Assembly (NCBI RefSeq): GCF_006442315.1
Contig: NZ_VFVY01000028.1
Location: 1-64,000, forward strand
Direction of reading: 5' to 3'
Source of the DNA: Mesorhizobium sp. B2-3-4
Lineage (GTDB): Bacteria; Pseudomonadota; Alphaproteobacteria; Rhizobiales; Rhizobiaceae
Length of the DNA: 64,000 nt
The translations under genes and the position numbers were made by a program. Below the pieces are notes generated by a model. The model was not told the origin of the DNA and ran no database searches. It was given only the letters and a program-made list of their open reading frames with translations. Positions 56,567 to 64,000 of the stretch are shown here, in pieces. Position 1 is the stretch's first letter. Each line of letters begins with the position of its first letter.

Positions 56567-57207
56567 ATGCGCGCCGCAAGTTCCGTCGCGAGGGCGAGGA
56601 GCGGCGGCGGCAGGATCTGATCGAGGCGACCCTGGACAGCGTGGCGGAATATGGCCTGCAAGGCGCCAGCCTGCGCACCATTGCCTTGCGTGCCGGCGTC
56701 ACCGCCGGGCTGATCCGGCACTATTTCCCCGGCAAGGAGGAATTGCTGCAGGAAGCCTATGCAACGCTGGTCGGTCGCATGACCGAGCATGCCAAAGCGG
56801 CATTGGTTGCCGAGGATGCCTCGCCGCGCCAACGCCTTGCGGCTTTCGTCACTGCCAACCTCAATGCGCCGATCATCGACACGCGGGTGTTTTCGCTGTG
56901 GGCGACCTTCCTCGGCCGTGCCGGCGCCGATCCGGCCCTGGCGCGGGCCCATCGTGAAGGCTATCTCGGCTTTCGCAACGAGGTGGAAGCGGTCGTCGCC
57001 GAGGTGCTCGCGGCCGAACAGCGCAAGCCCGATGCGAGCCAGCTTCGCCACCATGCCATCGCCATCAATGCGGTCATCGACGGGCTCTGGATCGAAGGCT
57101 GTCTGGCCGGCGAGATGTTTCTGCCCGGTGAACTGGCGGCTATAGGCATCAAGGCCGTCGAGACCGAACTCGGCCTCGCGCCGCTAGAGCAATTCCAGGA
57201 AAAGTGA
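56563..57207 (+). CDS. TetR family regulator, BetI-like
   Basis: A 214-residue TetR regulator. The helix-turn-helix region is ASLRTIALRAGVTAGLIRHYF (residues about 39-58), after a basic N-terminus (RRKFRREGEERRRQDL). The C-terminal ligand domain has the NAVIDGLWIEGCLA piece seen in BetI-type proteins. ATG 56563 overlaps the amidinohydrolase stop by four bases (ATGA) and is chosen over ATG 56536. It is in the middle of the catabolic gene group and probably controls the operon from the promoter before 55694. The effector would be an intermediate of the pathway. Confidence 0.88.
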   Translation: MNARRKFRREGEERRRQDLIEATLDSVAEYGLQGASLRTIALRAGVTAGLIRHYFPGKEELLQEAYATLVGRMTEHAKAALVAEDASPRQRLAAFVTANLNAPIIDTRVFSLWATFLGRAGADPALARAHREGYLGFRNEVEAVVAEVLAAEQRKPDASQLRHHAIAINAVIDGLWIEGCLAGEMFLPGELAAIGIKAVETELGLAPLEQFQEK

Positions 57208-57262
57208 GAGGTGGTTTCCCCTTGGGAATTGCCTCGAAAAGAAAAGAGAGGGGAGTAAACCA

Positions 57263-58843
57263 ATGACCACCATCGGCGAGGCGCTGATTTCGCTGCTCGA
57301 GGGCCACGGCGTCGATACCGTCTTCGGCATTCCCGGCGTTCATACGGTCGAGCTCTATCGCGGCCTGGCGCGTTCGAACATCCGTCACGTCACGCCGCGC
57401 CACGAGCAGGGCGCCGGCTTCATGGCCGACGGCTATGCGCGCGCCAGCGGCAGGCCGGGCGTCGCCTTCGTCATCACCGGGCCGGGGCTGACCAACACCA
57501 TCACCGCTATGGGACAGGCGCGCGCCGATTCGGTGCCGATGCTGGTCATCTCCGGCGTCAACGCCACCGATACGCTGGGCAAGGGGCTGGGTTTCCTGCA
57601 TGAACTTCCCGACCAGCGCGGTATGATGGAGAAGGTGGCGCTGTTGTCGTTGCGCGTGACCGGGGCGAGCGATTTGCCCGGCGCGTTGGCACGGGCCTTC
57701 GCCCTGTTTTCGTCCGAGCGGCCCGGCCCTGTGCATATTGAAATCCCGACCGATGTCATGGTCAAGCCGGCGGACGGCATCGCCGCCCTGCTCAGCAATG
57801 CGGCGCCGCCAGCGCCGGATGGCGCGGCTGTTGCGAGCGCGGCCAGGCTCATTGCCGCGGCGCGCCACCCGCTGATCCTTGCCGGCGGTGGTGCCAGGAA
57901 AGCGGAAGCTGCGCTGCGGCGGCTCGCCGAAAAACTGGGCGCACCGGTCGTCGAGACGACCAATGCGCGCGGGCTGCTGCACCGCCATCGGCTTTGCGTG
58001 CCGGCAAGCCCGAGCCTCAAGGCGGTTCGCGCGCTGATGGCCGACGCCGATCTGGTGATCGCCGCCGGCACCGAATTCGGGCCAACCGATTATGACGGCT
58101 ATGGCGATGGTGGCTTCGTGCTGCCTTCAAACCTGATCCGCATCGATATCGGTGCCGACCAGCTTGCGCGGCGTCCGGTGACCGTCGGCATCCAGGCCGA
58201 TTGCGGCGAGGCGATCGAGGCCCTGCTTGCGGCGATCGATCCAGCCCACGGCGCCGATGAAGACGGTGATGCCCGCGCCGCGGCGGGGCGAGAAGCCGCC
58301 TTTGCCGAGCTCAGCCCAGCCTATGCGGCACAGGTCCATGCCGTGGAACTGATCCGCGATGCCTTGCCCGGTGCCATCATCGTCGGGGATTCGACCCAGC
58401 CGATCTACGCCGCCAACCTGTATTACGACCACGACCGGCCAGGCGGCTGGTTCAACGCCGCGACCGGTTTCGGCGCCCTCGGCTATGGCCCTCCGGCGGC
58501 GATCGGCGCGGCACTCGCAATGCCCGATGCGCCGGTTGTCTGTCTGACCGGCGACGGCGGCTTCCAGTTCACCTTGCCGGAGATGGCCGTGGCGCTCGAT
58601 TCCGGAGCGCCGGTCATCTTCGTCGTCTGGAACAACCGGGGTTACCGGGAGATCGAGACCTCGATGCTCGATGTCGGCGTGGAACCGGTTGGCGTGTCGC
58701 CGGCGCCGCCGGATTTCTGCAAGCTGGCCGAAGCCTACGGCATCGGTTCCGAAAGGCTGGCCGACATTGCTGCCTTGCCCAAGGCGCTGGAGCACGCCCA
58801 GGCAACCGGGCTGCCGCGCGTCATCGAAATCACGGTCGTTTGA
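57263..58843 (+). CDS. aruI: TPP-dependent decarboxylase, 5-guanidino-2-oxopentanoate decarboxylase-like
   Basis: A 526-residue ThDP enzyme of the acetolactate-synthase fold. The activating glutamate is Glu48 in RHEQGAGFMADGYAR; the ThDP motif is GDGGFQFTLPE with the downstream WNNRGY. Early pieces FGIPGVHTVELYRGLARSN and VNATDTLGKGLGFLHELPDQ are those I know from AruI, which decarboxylates 2-ketoarginine (from arginine transamination) to 4-guanidinobutyraldehyde. The neighbours (cationic amino acid importer, amidinohydrolase) support a guanidino substrate. AGGGGAG lies eight bases before ATG 57263. The identification as AruI is by sequence resemblance only; other 2-oxoacids are possible. Confidence 0.8.
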   Translation: MTTIGEALISLLEGHGVDTVFGIPGVHTVELYRGLARSNIRHVTPRHEQGAGFMADGYARASGRPGVAFVITGPGLTNTITAMGQARADSVPMLVISGVNATDTLGKGLGFLHELPDQRGMMEKVALLSLRVTGASDLPGALARAFALFSSERPGPVHIEIPTDVMVKPADGIAALLSNAAPPAPDGAAVASAARLIAAARHPLILAGGGARKAEAALRRLAEKLGAPVVETTNARGLLHRHRLCVPASPSLKAVRALMADADLVIAAGTEFGPTDYDGYGDGGFVLPSNLIRIDIGADQLARRPVTVGIQADCGEAIEALLAAIDPAHGADEDGDARAAAGREAAFAELSPAYAAQVHAVELIRDALPGAIIVGDSTQPIYAANLYYDHDRPGGWFNAATGFGALGYGPPAAIGAALAMPDAPVVCLTGDGGFQFTLPEMAVALDSGAPVIFVVWNNRGYREIETSMLDVGVEPVGVSPAPPDFCKLAEAYGIGSERLADIAALPKALEHAQATGLPRVIEITVV

Positions 58844-59078
58844 ATGTTCAGCCGGCCCTGATTTTTCCATCCGCGCAGGACCATTCGCCGGCTTGTTTCC
58901 TGGCAGGCAAGCGCCGAGCCCGGAGAGCTTCGCTGTTCGACGGTGCCATGACGCATGCAAAGACGTGACGGCTGCCATGTCGAGATATCGGTTGAGTGAT
59001 CGCGCGAAAGGCGCGACGCTTCGCGTCGGCGCGGCAAACAAACGACAAAAAACATAAAAGCGACAGGAGCGGTCCAGG

Positions 59079-59786
59079 ATGACGGAAACACTTGAAGGCA
59101 GGCATATCGTTGTGACCGGCGGTACCGGCGCGCTCGGAGGAGCTGTGGTCGGCAGGCTGCTGGAACAGGGCGCGATCTGCCACGTGCCGAACGCGCACGC
59201 CGCGGCACCTCAGCACTTCCCCTTCGCGGCGCACGACAATGTCAAGCTCGCGCACAATGTCGACCTGTCGGACTCCGCCAAGGTCGAAGCCTTCTATTCC
59301 CAGGTCCCGGCCTTGTGGGGATCGATCCATCTGGCGGGCGGCTTTGCCATGGCGCCGGTGGAAAAGATCGAATCGGCATCCTTTGCCGAGATGATGGAAA
59401 CCAATGCCCGCACCACCTTCCTGTGCAGTCGCGCCGCTATCCGCTCGATGCTGGCGTCGGGCACATCGGGCCGCATCGTCAATGTCACGGCGCGCGCGGG
59501 GCTCGACCCGCGTCGCGGCGCCGGCATGGTCGCCTATACAGCCAGCAAGGCGGCGGTCGCTGCCATGACGGTGGCGATGGCGGAAGAGTTGAAGGGCAAG
59601 GGTATCCTGGTCAACGCGGTTGCGCCGTCGACACTCGACACGCCGGCCAATCGCGCCGACATGCCGGATGCCGATTTCACCAAATGGGTCAGCCTCGAAG
59701 CGGCGGCCGAGGCAATCGCCTATCTCGCCTCGCCGGCCAATCAGGCGATGAGTGGAACGCTGGTGCCGCTCTACGGCAGGGCCTGA
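59079..59786 (+). CDS. SDR family oxidoreductase, atypical active site
   Basis: A 235-residue classical-size short-chain dehydrogenase. The cofactor motif is TGGTGALGG and the catalytic YTASK pair is present. The strand that usually reads NVSS is NVTARAG here, so the catalytic serine is replaced by alanine, with threonine next to it; activity may differ from standard SDRs. It ends MSGTLVPLYGRA. It follows the decarboxylase by 235 bases with its own AGGAG before ATG 59079; an aldehyde from the decarboxylase could be its substrate, an inference. Its last 16 bases overlap the convergent GT-C gene, and its last 55 bases occur again at 61792. Confidence 0.85.
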   Translation: MTETLEGRHIVVTGGTGALGGAVVGRLLEQGAICHVPNAHAAAPQHFPFAAHDNVKLAHNVDLSDSAKVEAFYSQVPALWGSIHLAGGFAMAPVEKIESASFAEMMETNARTTFLCSRAAIRSMLASGTSGRIVNVTARAGLDPRRGAGMVAYTASKAAVAAMTVAMAEELKGKGILVNAVAPSTLDTPANRADMPDADFTKWVSLEAAAEAIAYLASPANQAMSGTLVPLYGRA

Positions 59787-59787
59787 G
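59733..59787. repeat. 55-base direct repeat, copy A (SDR gene 3' end)
   Basis: This copy is the last 54 coding and stop bases of the SDR gene plus one base, starting CCGGCCAATCAGGCGATG. Copy B at 61792-61846 aligns without gaps at 46 of 55 positions; seven of the nine differences are transitions. The two copies flank the GT-C gene. Confidence 0.85.
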
Positions 59788-61639
59788 CAGGCGGCGGTGA
59801 AGCCGGACAGCCGGCATCCGATCCATCGGCGTTGCGGTAGCTGTAGATACGCAGCGGCGATGCGGCGTCCGTGGGACATTCCTTCAACCATGTCGGCGGC
59901 CTGCCTTCCATCAGCGCCGCCGCGAAGGGGTAGGCGGTTTCAAGATCACGCCAGGGCTGGCCCCGCCAGGCGCAGATCGCGACATGTGTCGCCCTCGACG
60001 CGTCGAGGATAGCGCGCGGGTCCGCGGTCTTGGGGTCGAGGAAGCGATAGCTCCGTTCGATCCCCAGCGCCGACGGATGGTTGCCGATCGTCACCACCTT
60101 CGGACCGTTTGCCAGGGCGACGAAACGCGATCCGATCAGCGGCGGCGAAAGGACGATGGCGCCCGAAGGCCAGCCCTGTAGCGGTTCGAAATGATCGAGG
60201 TTGCAACTGTCGGCGAATTCGGCGGCCGGAATCGCCCCCTCGGATGGCCTGACCGCAAGGTGGTACAGCGCGATGGCCGCGGACAAGACCAGACCGGGCA
60301 AGACCAGCGCGTATCTGCGCGATGGCAGCGGCACCGGAGATTTCAGGTAGCGGCCCAGCACCGAACCTGACGGCAGCAGGCTGTCGAGCACGTAGATCAG
60401 GCCAATGCCTGAAAAGATCGGGAGATAGCGGAAGTAGCGCAGATAATCGATCGCGAGCACGAGCCCAACCAGTGAAAACAGGGCCAGTATGACGAGAGGT
60501 CGGCTGCGGCTCCGCGGCCCGATGCAAATGACGACCGGGGCGAGCGCGCCGACGAAAAGCAGTACTATGCTCGGGAAGCCCGACGACAGAACGAAATCGG
60601 AGCGCTGAAACAGGCTCTTCTCCTGAAGAATCCGGTTGAGCATGTTGTCGCGGACATAGGCGTCCATCAAGGCGTAAGGGCCGCCCCTGCATTGCGGGAA
60701 CAACATCACCAGCACCGCCAGGCTGACGGCGGCAAACACCAGCAGGATCGCGGCCCGCATTGCCCAGCCGCCACGCGTCCCGACCAACCAGGGCACGACG
60801 GCGAATGACAGCCCGGCGGCGGTCAGCGCCAATACATGCGGCACTGAATATGTGTCGCATCTCACCGCCGCATAGGCGGAAGGCGCGACGATGGCGGCGA
60901 ACAAAGCGATCGCGCCTGTCGCCAGGGCCAGCCCAAAGCTGGTGATCCCTGCCGCACCCTTGTCGCGGCCTGTGATCCAGTCGAAGGCGTAGATGGCCAT
61001 CACCAGGGCAAAGTACGGCGCGAATTCGGCGCTGATCGCGATCGCAAGGGCGGTCAGCAGCCCATTGACGAAAGCCGAAAGACGGCTCTGCGACAGCAGC
61101 AGAACCAGGGCTGCGAGCAGAAGCAATATCTGCAGATTGTGGTAGTCGATCCGGTCAGGAGCGTATTCGAAGAAGGTGCGCGCGGCAAAGATCAGGGCCA
61201 ATGGCAATGCCATGGCCGGATAGGCAAAGCCCATCGCGACAATCAGCCGATTGTAGAAGTAGAGCGCGGGCGCCAACAGCAGCAGCGGCACGGCAAAGCT
61301 TACCGCCGTCAGCGCCGGCTCGAAACCGGCGAACGGCGCGAGCAGCCACGCGAAGACGGCATAGGGTAGGTCGACGATCCACGGCCAGTGCGAGATGTAG
61401 GGCTCGGGCTGGACAATGCCGGGCATCGTCCGGTCGAAGATGTTGCCGGTCTCCAGCAAGGTCCGGATTTCGTGAATTTTCAGAAGATCGTCCGCATCGC
61501 CGTTGAGCCGGAAGCCCAGCGACCAGAGGACGATCATCACGCCCGCCATTGCGCAGAAGCAGAAGAAAGCCGGAGCCTTGGTGTAAAGATGAAGCAGTCG
61601 CGAAGATTGCGCTGCCGCTTTGTCGTCGTCATGGCTCAT
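59771..61639 (-). CDS. GT-C fold membrane protein, STT3/PglB-like glycosyltransferase candidate
   Basis: A 622-residue protein with about 13 helices and a C-terminal soluble domain of about 150 residues with four or more cysteines (SCNLDHF, AICAWRG, KECPTD, AGCPAS). The first outer loop reads RLNGDADDLLKIHEIRTLLE, with paired acidic residues, then ISHWPWIVDLPYAVFAW; the later motif PDRIDYHNLQ recalls the GRxDHHNxQ motif of oligosaccharyltransferase-like GT-C proteins in alphaproteobacteria. A lipid-linked sugar donor is thus plausible, but no WWDYG-type motif was identified and no glycan genes are adjacent. ATG 61639 follows AGGGAAG. Its end overlaps the SDR gene by 16 bases. Confidence 0.75.
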   Translation of the reverse strand: MSHDDDKAAAQSSRLLHLYTKAPAFFCFCAMAGVMIVLWSLGFRLNGDADDLLKIHEIRTLLETGNIFDRTMPGIVQPEPYISHWPWIVDLPYAVFAWLLAPFAGFEPALTAVSFAVPLLLLAPALYFYNRLIVAMGFAYPAMALPLALIFAARTFFEYAPDRIDYHNLQILLLLAALVLLLSQSRLSAFVNGLLTALAIAISAEFAPYFALVMAIYAFDWITGRDKGAAGITSFGLALATGAIALFAAIVAPSAYAAVRCDTYSVPHVLALTAAGLSFAVVPWLVGTRGGWAMRAAILLVFAAVSLAVLVMLFPQCRGGPYALMDAYVRDNMLNRILQEKSLFQRSDFVLSSGFPSIVLLFVGALAPVVICIGPRSRSRPLVILALFSLVGLVLAIDYLRYFRYLPIFSGIGLIYVLDSLLPSGSVLGRYLKSPVPLPSRRYALVLPGLVLSAAIALYHLAVRPSEGAIPAAEFADSCNLDHFEPLQGWPSGAIVLSPPLIGSRFVALANGPKVVTIGNHPSALGIERSYRFLDPKTADPRAILDASRATHVAICAWRGQPWRDLETAYPFAAALMEGRPPTWLKECPTDAASPLRIYSYRNADGSDAGCPASPPPAQALP

Positions 61640-61696
61640 GGAAGGCTTCCCTCGGACGATTGGCACATACGCGAGGAAGTTTATCTTGCCGTAAAT

Positions 61697-61729
61697 AAAA
61701 ACCCGCCGGATCGATCCGGCGGGGTTTTT
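61697..61729. terminator. Bidirectional terminator
   Basis: A near-perfect palindrome: AAAAACCCGCCGGAT pairs with TCCGGCGGGGTTTTT (one bulged G) around CGA. It lies between the start of the GT-C gene and the end of the MOSC gene. On the minus strand the stem is followed by TTTTTATTT, so it mainly ends MOSC transcription. Confidence 0.85.
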
Positions 61730-61791
61730 GCCGATAACCGCATGACAATCGCGCGGCAAGCGGCTAACCCTTGGTTGCCCTGCTTCTTCTG

Positions 61792-61846
61792 CCGGCCAGT
61801 CAGGCGACGGGCGGAATTCCGGTGCCGCTCCGCGGCAGGGCCTGAG
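61792..61846 (+). pseudogene. Remnant of an SDR gene 3' end (direct repeat copy B)
   Basis: This non-coding stretch translates in one frame as PASQATGGIPVPLRGRA followed by a stop, matching the end of the intact SDR (PANQAMSGTLVPLYGRA, same stop). At DNA level it matches 59733-59787 at 46 of 55 positions without gaps. Nothing upstream of it is SDR-like, so only the tail remains. It lies 32 bases before the end of the MOSC gene. Confidence 0.75.
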
Positions 61847-61878
61847 GTTGGGCGAGGCGGCCGGTCGTCCGGTTGCTG

Positions 61879-62700
61879 CTACCTCAGGTTCGAGACGCCT
61901 GCCTCGATCACCTCGACGGCGTCGCCGATGGAGATCGTGCCCGCATTGTTGGGAATGGCGTTCTGGCCGAAAATAATGCCGCCCTTGGCGGAACGATGGA
62001 GTTTGCCGAGCGTCTGCAACGGCTCTCGCGGGTCCGGCTGCTCGCCGCTGAGGGGGTCGCGGGTGGTGATGACACAGCGCGCGCAAGGCTTTGCGATCCG
62101 CAGCTCCACGGAGCCGATACGGATCGCTTTCCAGCTGTCTTCGGGCCATTCGCCCTGCGCGTCGAGGACGATGTTCGGCCGAAACCGCGCCATCTCCACG
62201 GGCCTGGCAAGATGGCCGTTCAGATGGTTCAGCGAACCCGTCGTGGTGACCAGCAGTGGAAAACCGTCGGCAAAGCCGACGTAATCGCCAGGCTGGGCGA
62301 ATTCCGGGTCGACCGGTCGGTTCTTTGGATCATCGAAATGGACGAGATCGACAGGTCGGCCAAGAATGCCCGACAGATAGTCGCCGGCCGCCGGATCTGC
62401 CTGCCGCGCAACGACGCTGTCCTTCCATATCTTGACGGGACGCAGCGCAGCGTCAGGGCCTGGAACTTCGACGACCAAGGACCCATGCAGGTCGTGTTTC
62501 AACACAATGCTCGCGTCGCGATGCTCGACGTCTACGGTCGTCATGGCCGGTATCTGGCGAATGGTGAGGAACTGTCCTCCCTTGTCGACGACCATCCAGC
62601 GACGATCCCCGGCCATGCCCATGGTCTCGATGTCGGCACGCGGCACTGGATGGCCGCGCAGGCTCTTGACCGGATAGCGATAGAGTTCGACGACCTTCAT
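61879..62700 (-). CDS. MOSC domain protein (YcbX/mARC-like)
   Basis: A 273-residue protein with the MOSC N-terminal beta-barrel domain (YRYPVKSLRGHPVPRADIE, then GDRRWMVVD) and the MOSC domain proper, whose conserved cysteine is in KPCARCVITT and which includes RFRPNIVLD and FGQNAIP. MOSC proteins of the YcbX/mARC group bind molybdenum cofactor and reduce N-hydroxylated compounds. No [2Fe-2S] ferredoxin domain follows, so a separate electron donor is needed. The frame opens at TTG 62706, but ATG 62700 has AAGGA seven bases upstream. A terminator lies 150 bases after its stop. Confidence 0.9.
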   Translation of the reverse strand: MKVVELYRYPVKSLRGHPVPRADIETMGMAGDRRWMVVDKGGQFLTIRQIPAMTTVDVEHRDASIVLKHDLHGSLVVEVPGPDAALRPVKIWKDSVVARQADPAAGDYLSGILGRPVDLVHFDDPKNRPVDPEFAQPGDYVGFADGFPLLVTTTGSLNHLNGHLARPVEMARFRPNIVLDAQGEWPEDSWKAIRIGSVELRIAKPCARCVITTRDPLSGEQPDPREPLQTLGKLHRSAKGGIIFGQNAIPNNAGTISIGDAVEVIEAGVSNLR

Positions 62701-62814
62701 GGACAATCCTTCTCCGACATGCGTGTGAGCCTATAGCCGCAAGGGCGGAATTGAAGGGGTTGCGGCATCTTTGTCTTGTGCCAATCCCGATAAGGGAAAG
62801 CCTCTCTTCGACCA

Positions 62815-62848
62815 TGAAAAAACCCGCGAGCCTGGCGGCCCGCGGGTT
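62815..62848 (-). terminator. Rho-independent terminator of rpsA
   Basis: On the minus strand AACCCGCGGGCC pairs with GGCTCGCGGGTT (one mismatch) around a short loop and is followed by a run of T. It begins 45 bases after the rpsA stop. Confidence 0.88.
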
Positions 62849-62892
62849 GTCTTGATTTTCGGTCCGCGCGCGAGGCGCGGCGCCGGCCGGAC

Positions 62893-64000
62893 TTAGTTGC
62901 CCTGCTTCTTCAGCGCGGCACCCAGGATGTCGCCCAGCGAAGCGCCGGAGTCGGTCGAGCCATACTGTGCGACGGCTTCCTTCTCTTCGGCGATTTCCAG
63001 CGCCTTGATCGAGACCTGCAGCTTGCGGGTCTTCTTGTCGAAGGCGATGACACGGGCGTCGACCTTCTGGCCGACGGTGAAGCGCTCGGGGCGCTGCTCG
63101 TCGCGGTCGCGCGAAAGGTCGGAGCGCTTGATGAAGGTCTCGATGCCGCTTTCGACCAGCCGCACTTCCAGACCGCCATCCTTCACGCCGATGACTTCGC
63201 AGGTGACGACGGCATTCTTGCGCAGTTCGCCTGAAGTCGCTGCTTCACCGACGGTGTCGCGGGCCAGCTGCTTGATGCCGAGGGAGATGCGCTCCTTCTC
63301 GATGTCGACGTCGAGCACCTGCGCCTTGACCATGTCGCCGCGATTGTACTCTTCGATGACCTGCTCGCCCGGACGGGTCCAGTCGAGGTCGGAGAGGTGC
63401 ACCATGCCGTCCACGTCGCCTTCCAGGCCGATGAACAGGCCGAACTCGGTCTTGTTCTTGACCTCGCCCTCGACCTGGCTGCCGACCGGATGGTTGCGCG
63501 CGAAGGCTTCCCACGGGTTTTCCAGCGTCTGCTTGAGGCCGAGCGAGATGCGGCGCTTGGCCGGATCGACCTCGAGCACCACCACGTCGACTTCCTGCGT
63601 CGTCGACAGGATCTTGCCGGGGTGCACGTTCTTCTTGGTCCACGACATTTCCGAAACGTGGATGAGGCCTTCGATGCCCGGCTCCAGCTCGACGAACGCG
63701 CCGTAGTCGGTGATGTTGGTGACGGTGCCCTTGATCTTCTTGCCGATCGGGAACTTGGTGCCGATCTCGGACCACGGATCCGACTCGAGCTGCTTCATGC
63801 CGAGCGAGATGCGGTGGGTTTCCTGGTTGATGCGGATGATCTGCACCTTGACCGTCTGACCGATGTTGAGGATTTCGGTCGGATGGTTGACGCGGCGCCA
63901 GGCCATGTCGGTGACATGCAGCAGGCCGTCGATGCCGCCGAGGTCGACGAACGCACCGTAGTCGGTGATGTTCTTGACGACGCCTTCGACAACCTGGCCT
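62893..64000 (-). CDS. rpsA: 30S ribosomal protein S1, 3' part (cut by window edge)
   Basis: The last 369 codons of ribosomal protein S1; the start lies beyond position 64000, so the gene is 5' truncated here. At least four S1 RNA-binding repeats are visible, for example VTNITDYGAFVELEPGIEGL, VKNKTEFGLFIGLEGDVDGM and VGQKVDARVIAFDKKTRKLQ, joined by SLGxKQ linkers (SLGMKQLESDPW, SLGLKQTLENPW). The frame is open to the very edge (DYGAFVDLGGIDGLLHVTD). S1 brings mRNA to the small ribosomal subunit. Its stop is followed by a clear terminator. Confidence 0.97.
   Translation of the reverse strand, partial: GQVVEGVVKNITDYGAFVDLGGIDGLLHVTDMAWRRVNHPTEILNIGQTVKVQIIRINQETHRISLGMKQLESDPWSEIGTKFPIGKKIKGTVTNITDYGAFVELEPGIEGLIHVSEMSWTKKNVHPGKILSTTQEVDVVVLEVDPAKRRISLGLKQTLENPWEAFARNHPVGSQVEGEVKNKTEFGLFIGLEGDVDGMVHLSDLDWTRPGEQVIEEYNRGDMVKAQVLDVDIEKERISLGIKQLARDTVGEAATSGELRKNAVVTCEVIGVKDGGLEVRLVESGIETFIKRSDLSRDRDEQRPERFTVGQKVDARVIAFDKKTRKLQVSIKALEIAEEKEAVAQYGSTDSGASLGDILGAALKKQGN

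Noticed and set aside
59014..59028. Hairpin CGACGC-TTC-GCGTCG upstream of the SDR gene
   Set aside because: A six-base GC stem with no T run is common by chance at this base composition.

Overview
The window is chromosomal DNA from a Rhizobiales alphaproteobacterium, most likely Mesorhizobium or a close relative. The base composition is high GC. Other pointers are a GTTC-N7-GTTC LexA box, a three-gene proton-translocating transhydrogenase with an aa3-oxidase subunit IV upstream, a short palindromic intergenic element of the kind scattered in rhizobial genomes, and many ABC, TRAP and MFS uptake systems. I see no prophage, insertion sequence, CRISPR array, tRNA or rRNA. This is a core chromosome with a dense set of catabolic and transport genes.

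Region 1 (1-9.7 kb): a DNA-repair pair (radical SAM protein, then a DUF4130-UdgX fusion) reads leftwards from a LexA box. A divergent LysR/MFS pair follows, then a glutamine synthetase-like ligase with a class III aminotransferase (probably amine or polyamine catabolism), a small secreted protein, and a WD40 protein. Region 2 (9.9-17.7 kb): a zinc-type CobW GTPase, MarR and AraC regulators, DUF2000 and EamA proteins, a LacI regulator overlapping a 2-hydroxyacid dehydrogenase, a putative secreted protease inhibitor, and a glutamine amidotransferase of the gamma-glutamyl-GABA hydrolase type.

Region 3 (17.8-29.2 kb): a TRAP transporter whose receptor is on the opposite strand from its two membrane subunits, with a zinc alcohol dehydrogenase in the membrane-subunit operon; an orphan LivH-type permease facing a CGNR zinc-finger regulator and a lipoprotein; and a fused indolepyruvate ferredoxin oxidoreductase. 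Region 4 (29.2-41.3 kb): a membrane GGDEF-EAL protein, a FeeM-like N-acyl amino acid synthase, a dehalogenase-like hydrolase, the cox subunit IV-pntAA-pntAB-pntB cluster with a secreted protein gene inserted before pntB, a frameshifted phosphotransferase, a membrane protein preceded by a 25-codon gene, and a secreted hydrolase. Region 5 (41.2-51 kb): gyrB, a caspase-TPR protein, a flavin reductase, a cytochrome P450, an NDUFA9-like protein, DoxX, and a small cysteine-containing secreted protein.

Region 6 (51-59.8 kb) looks like one catabolic unit for a cationic or guanidino amino acid: a polar amino acid ABC transporter with an Ldh-family imine or oxoacid reductase, facing a DDAH-like amidinohydrolase, a TetR regulator, a 2-ketoarginine decarboxylase-like enzyme and an SDR. 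Region 7 (59.7-64 kb): an STT3-like GT-C membrane protein lying between two copies of the SDR gene's last 55 bases, a MOSC protein, and the 3' part of rpsA, cut by the window edge.

Most interesting: the LexA-linked repair pair, the 55-base direct repeats around the GT-C gene, the guanidino catabolic locus, the FeeM-like synthase beside a c-di-GMP protein, and the 25-codon membrane peptide gene. All family calls come from reading motifs by eye; no database search was run.
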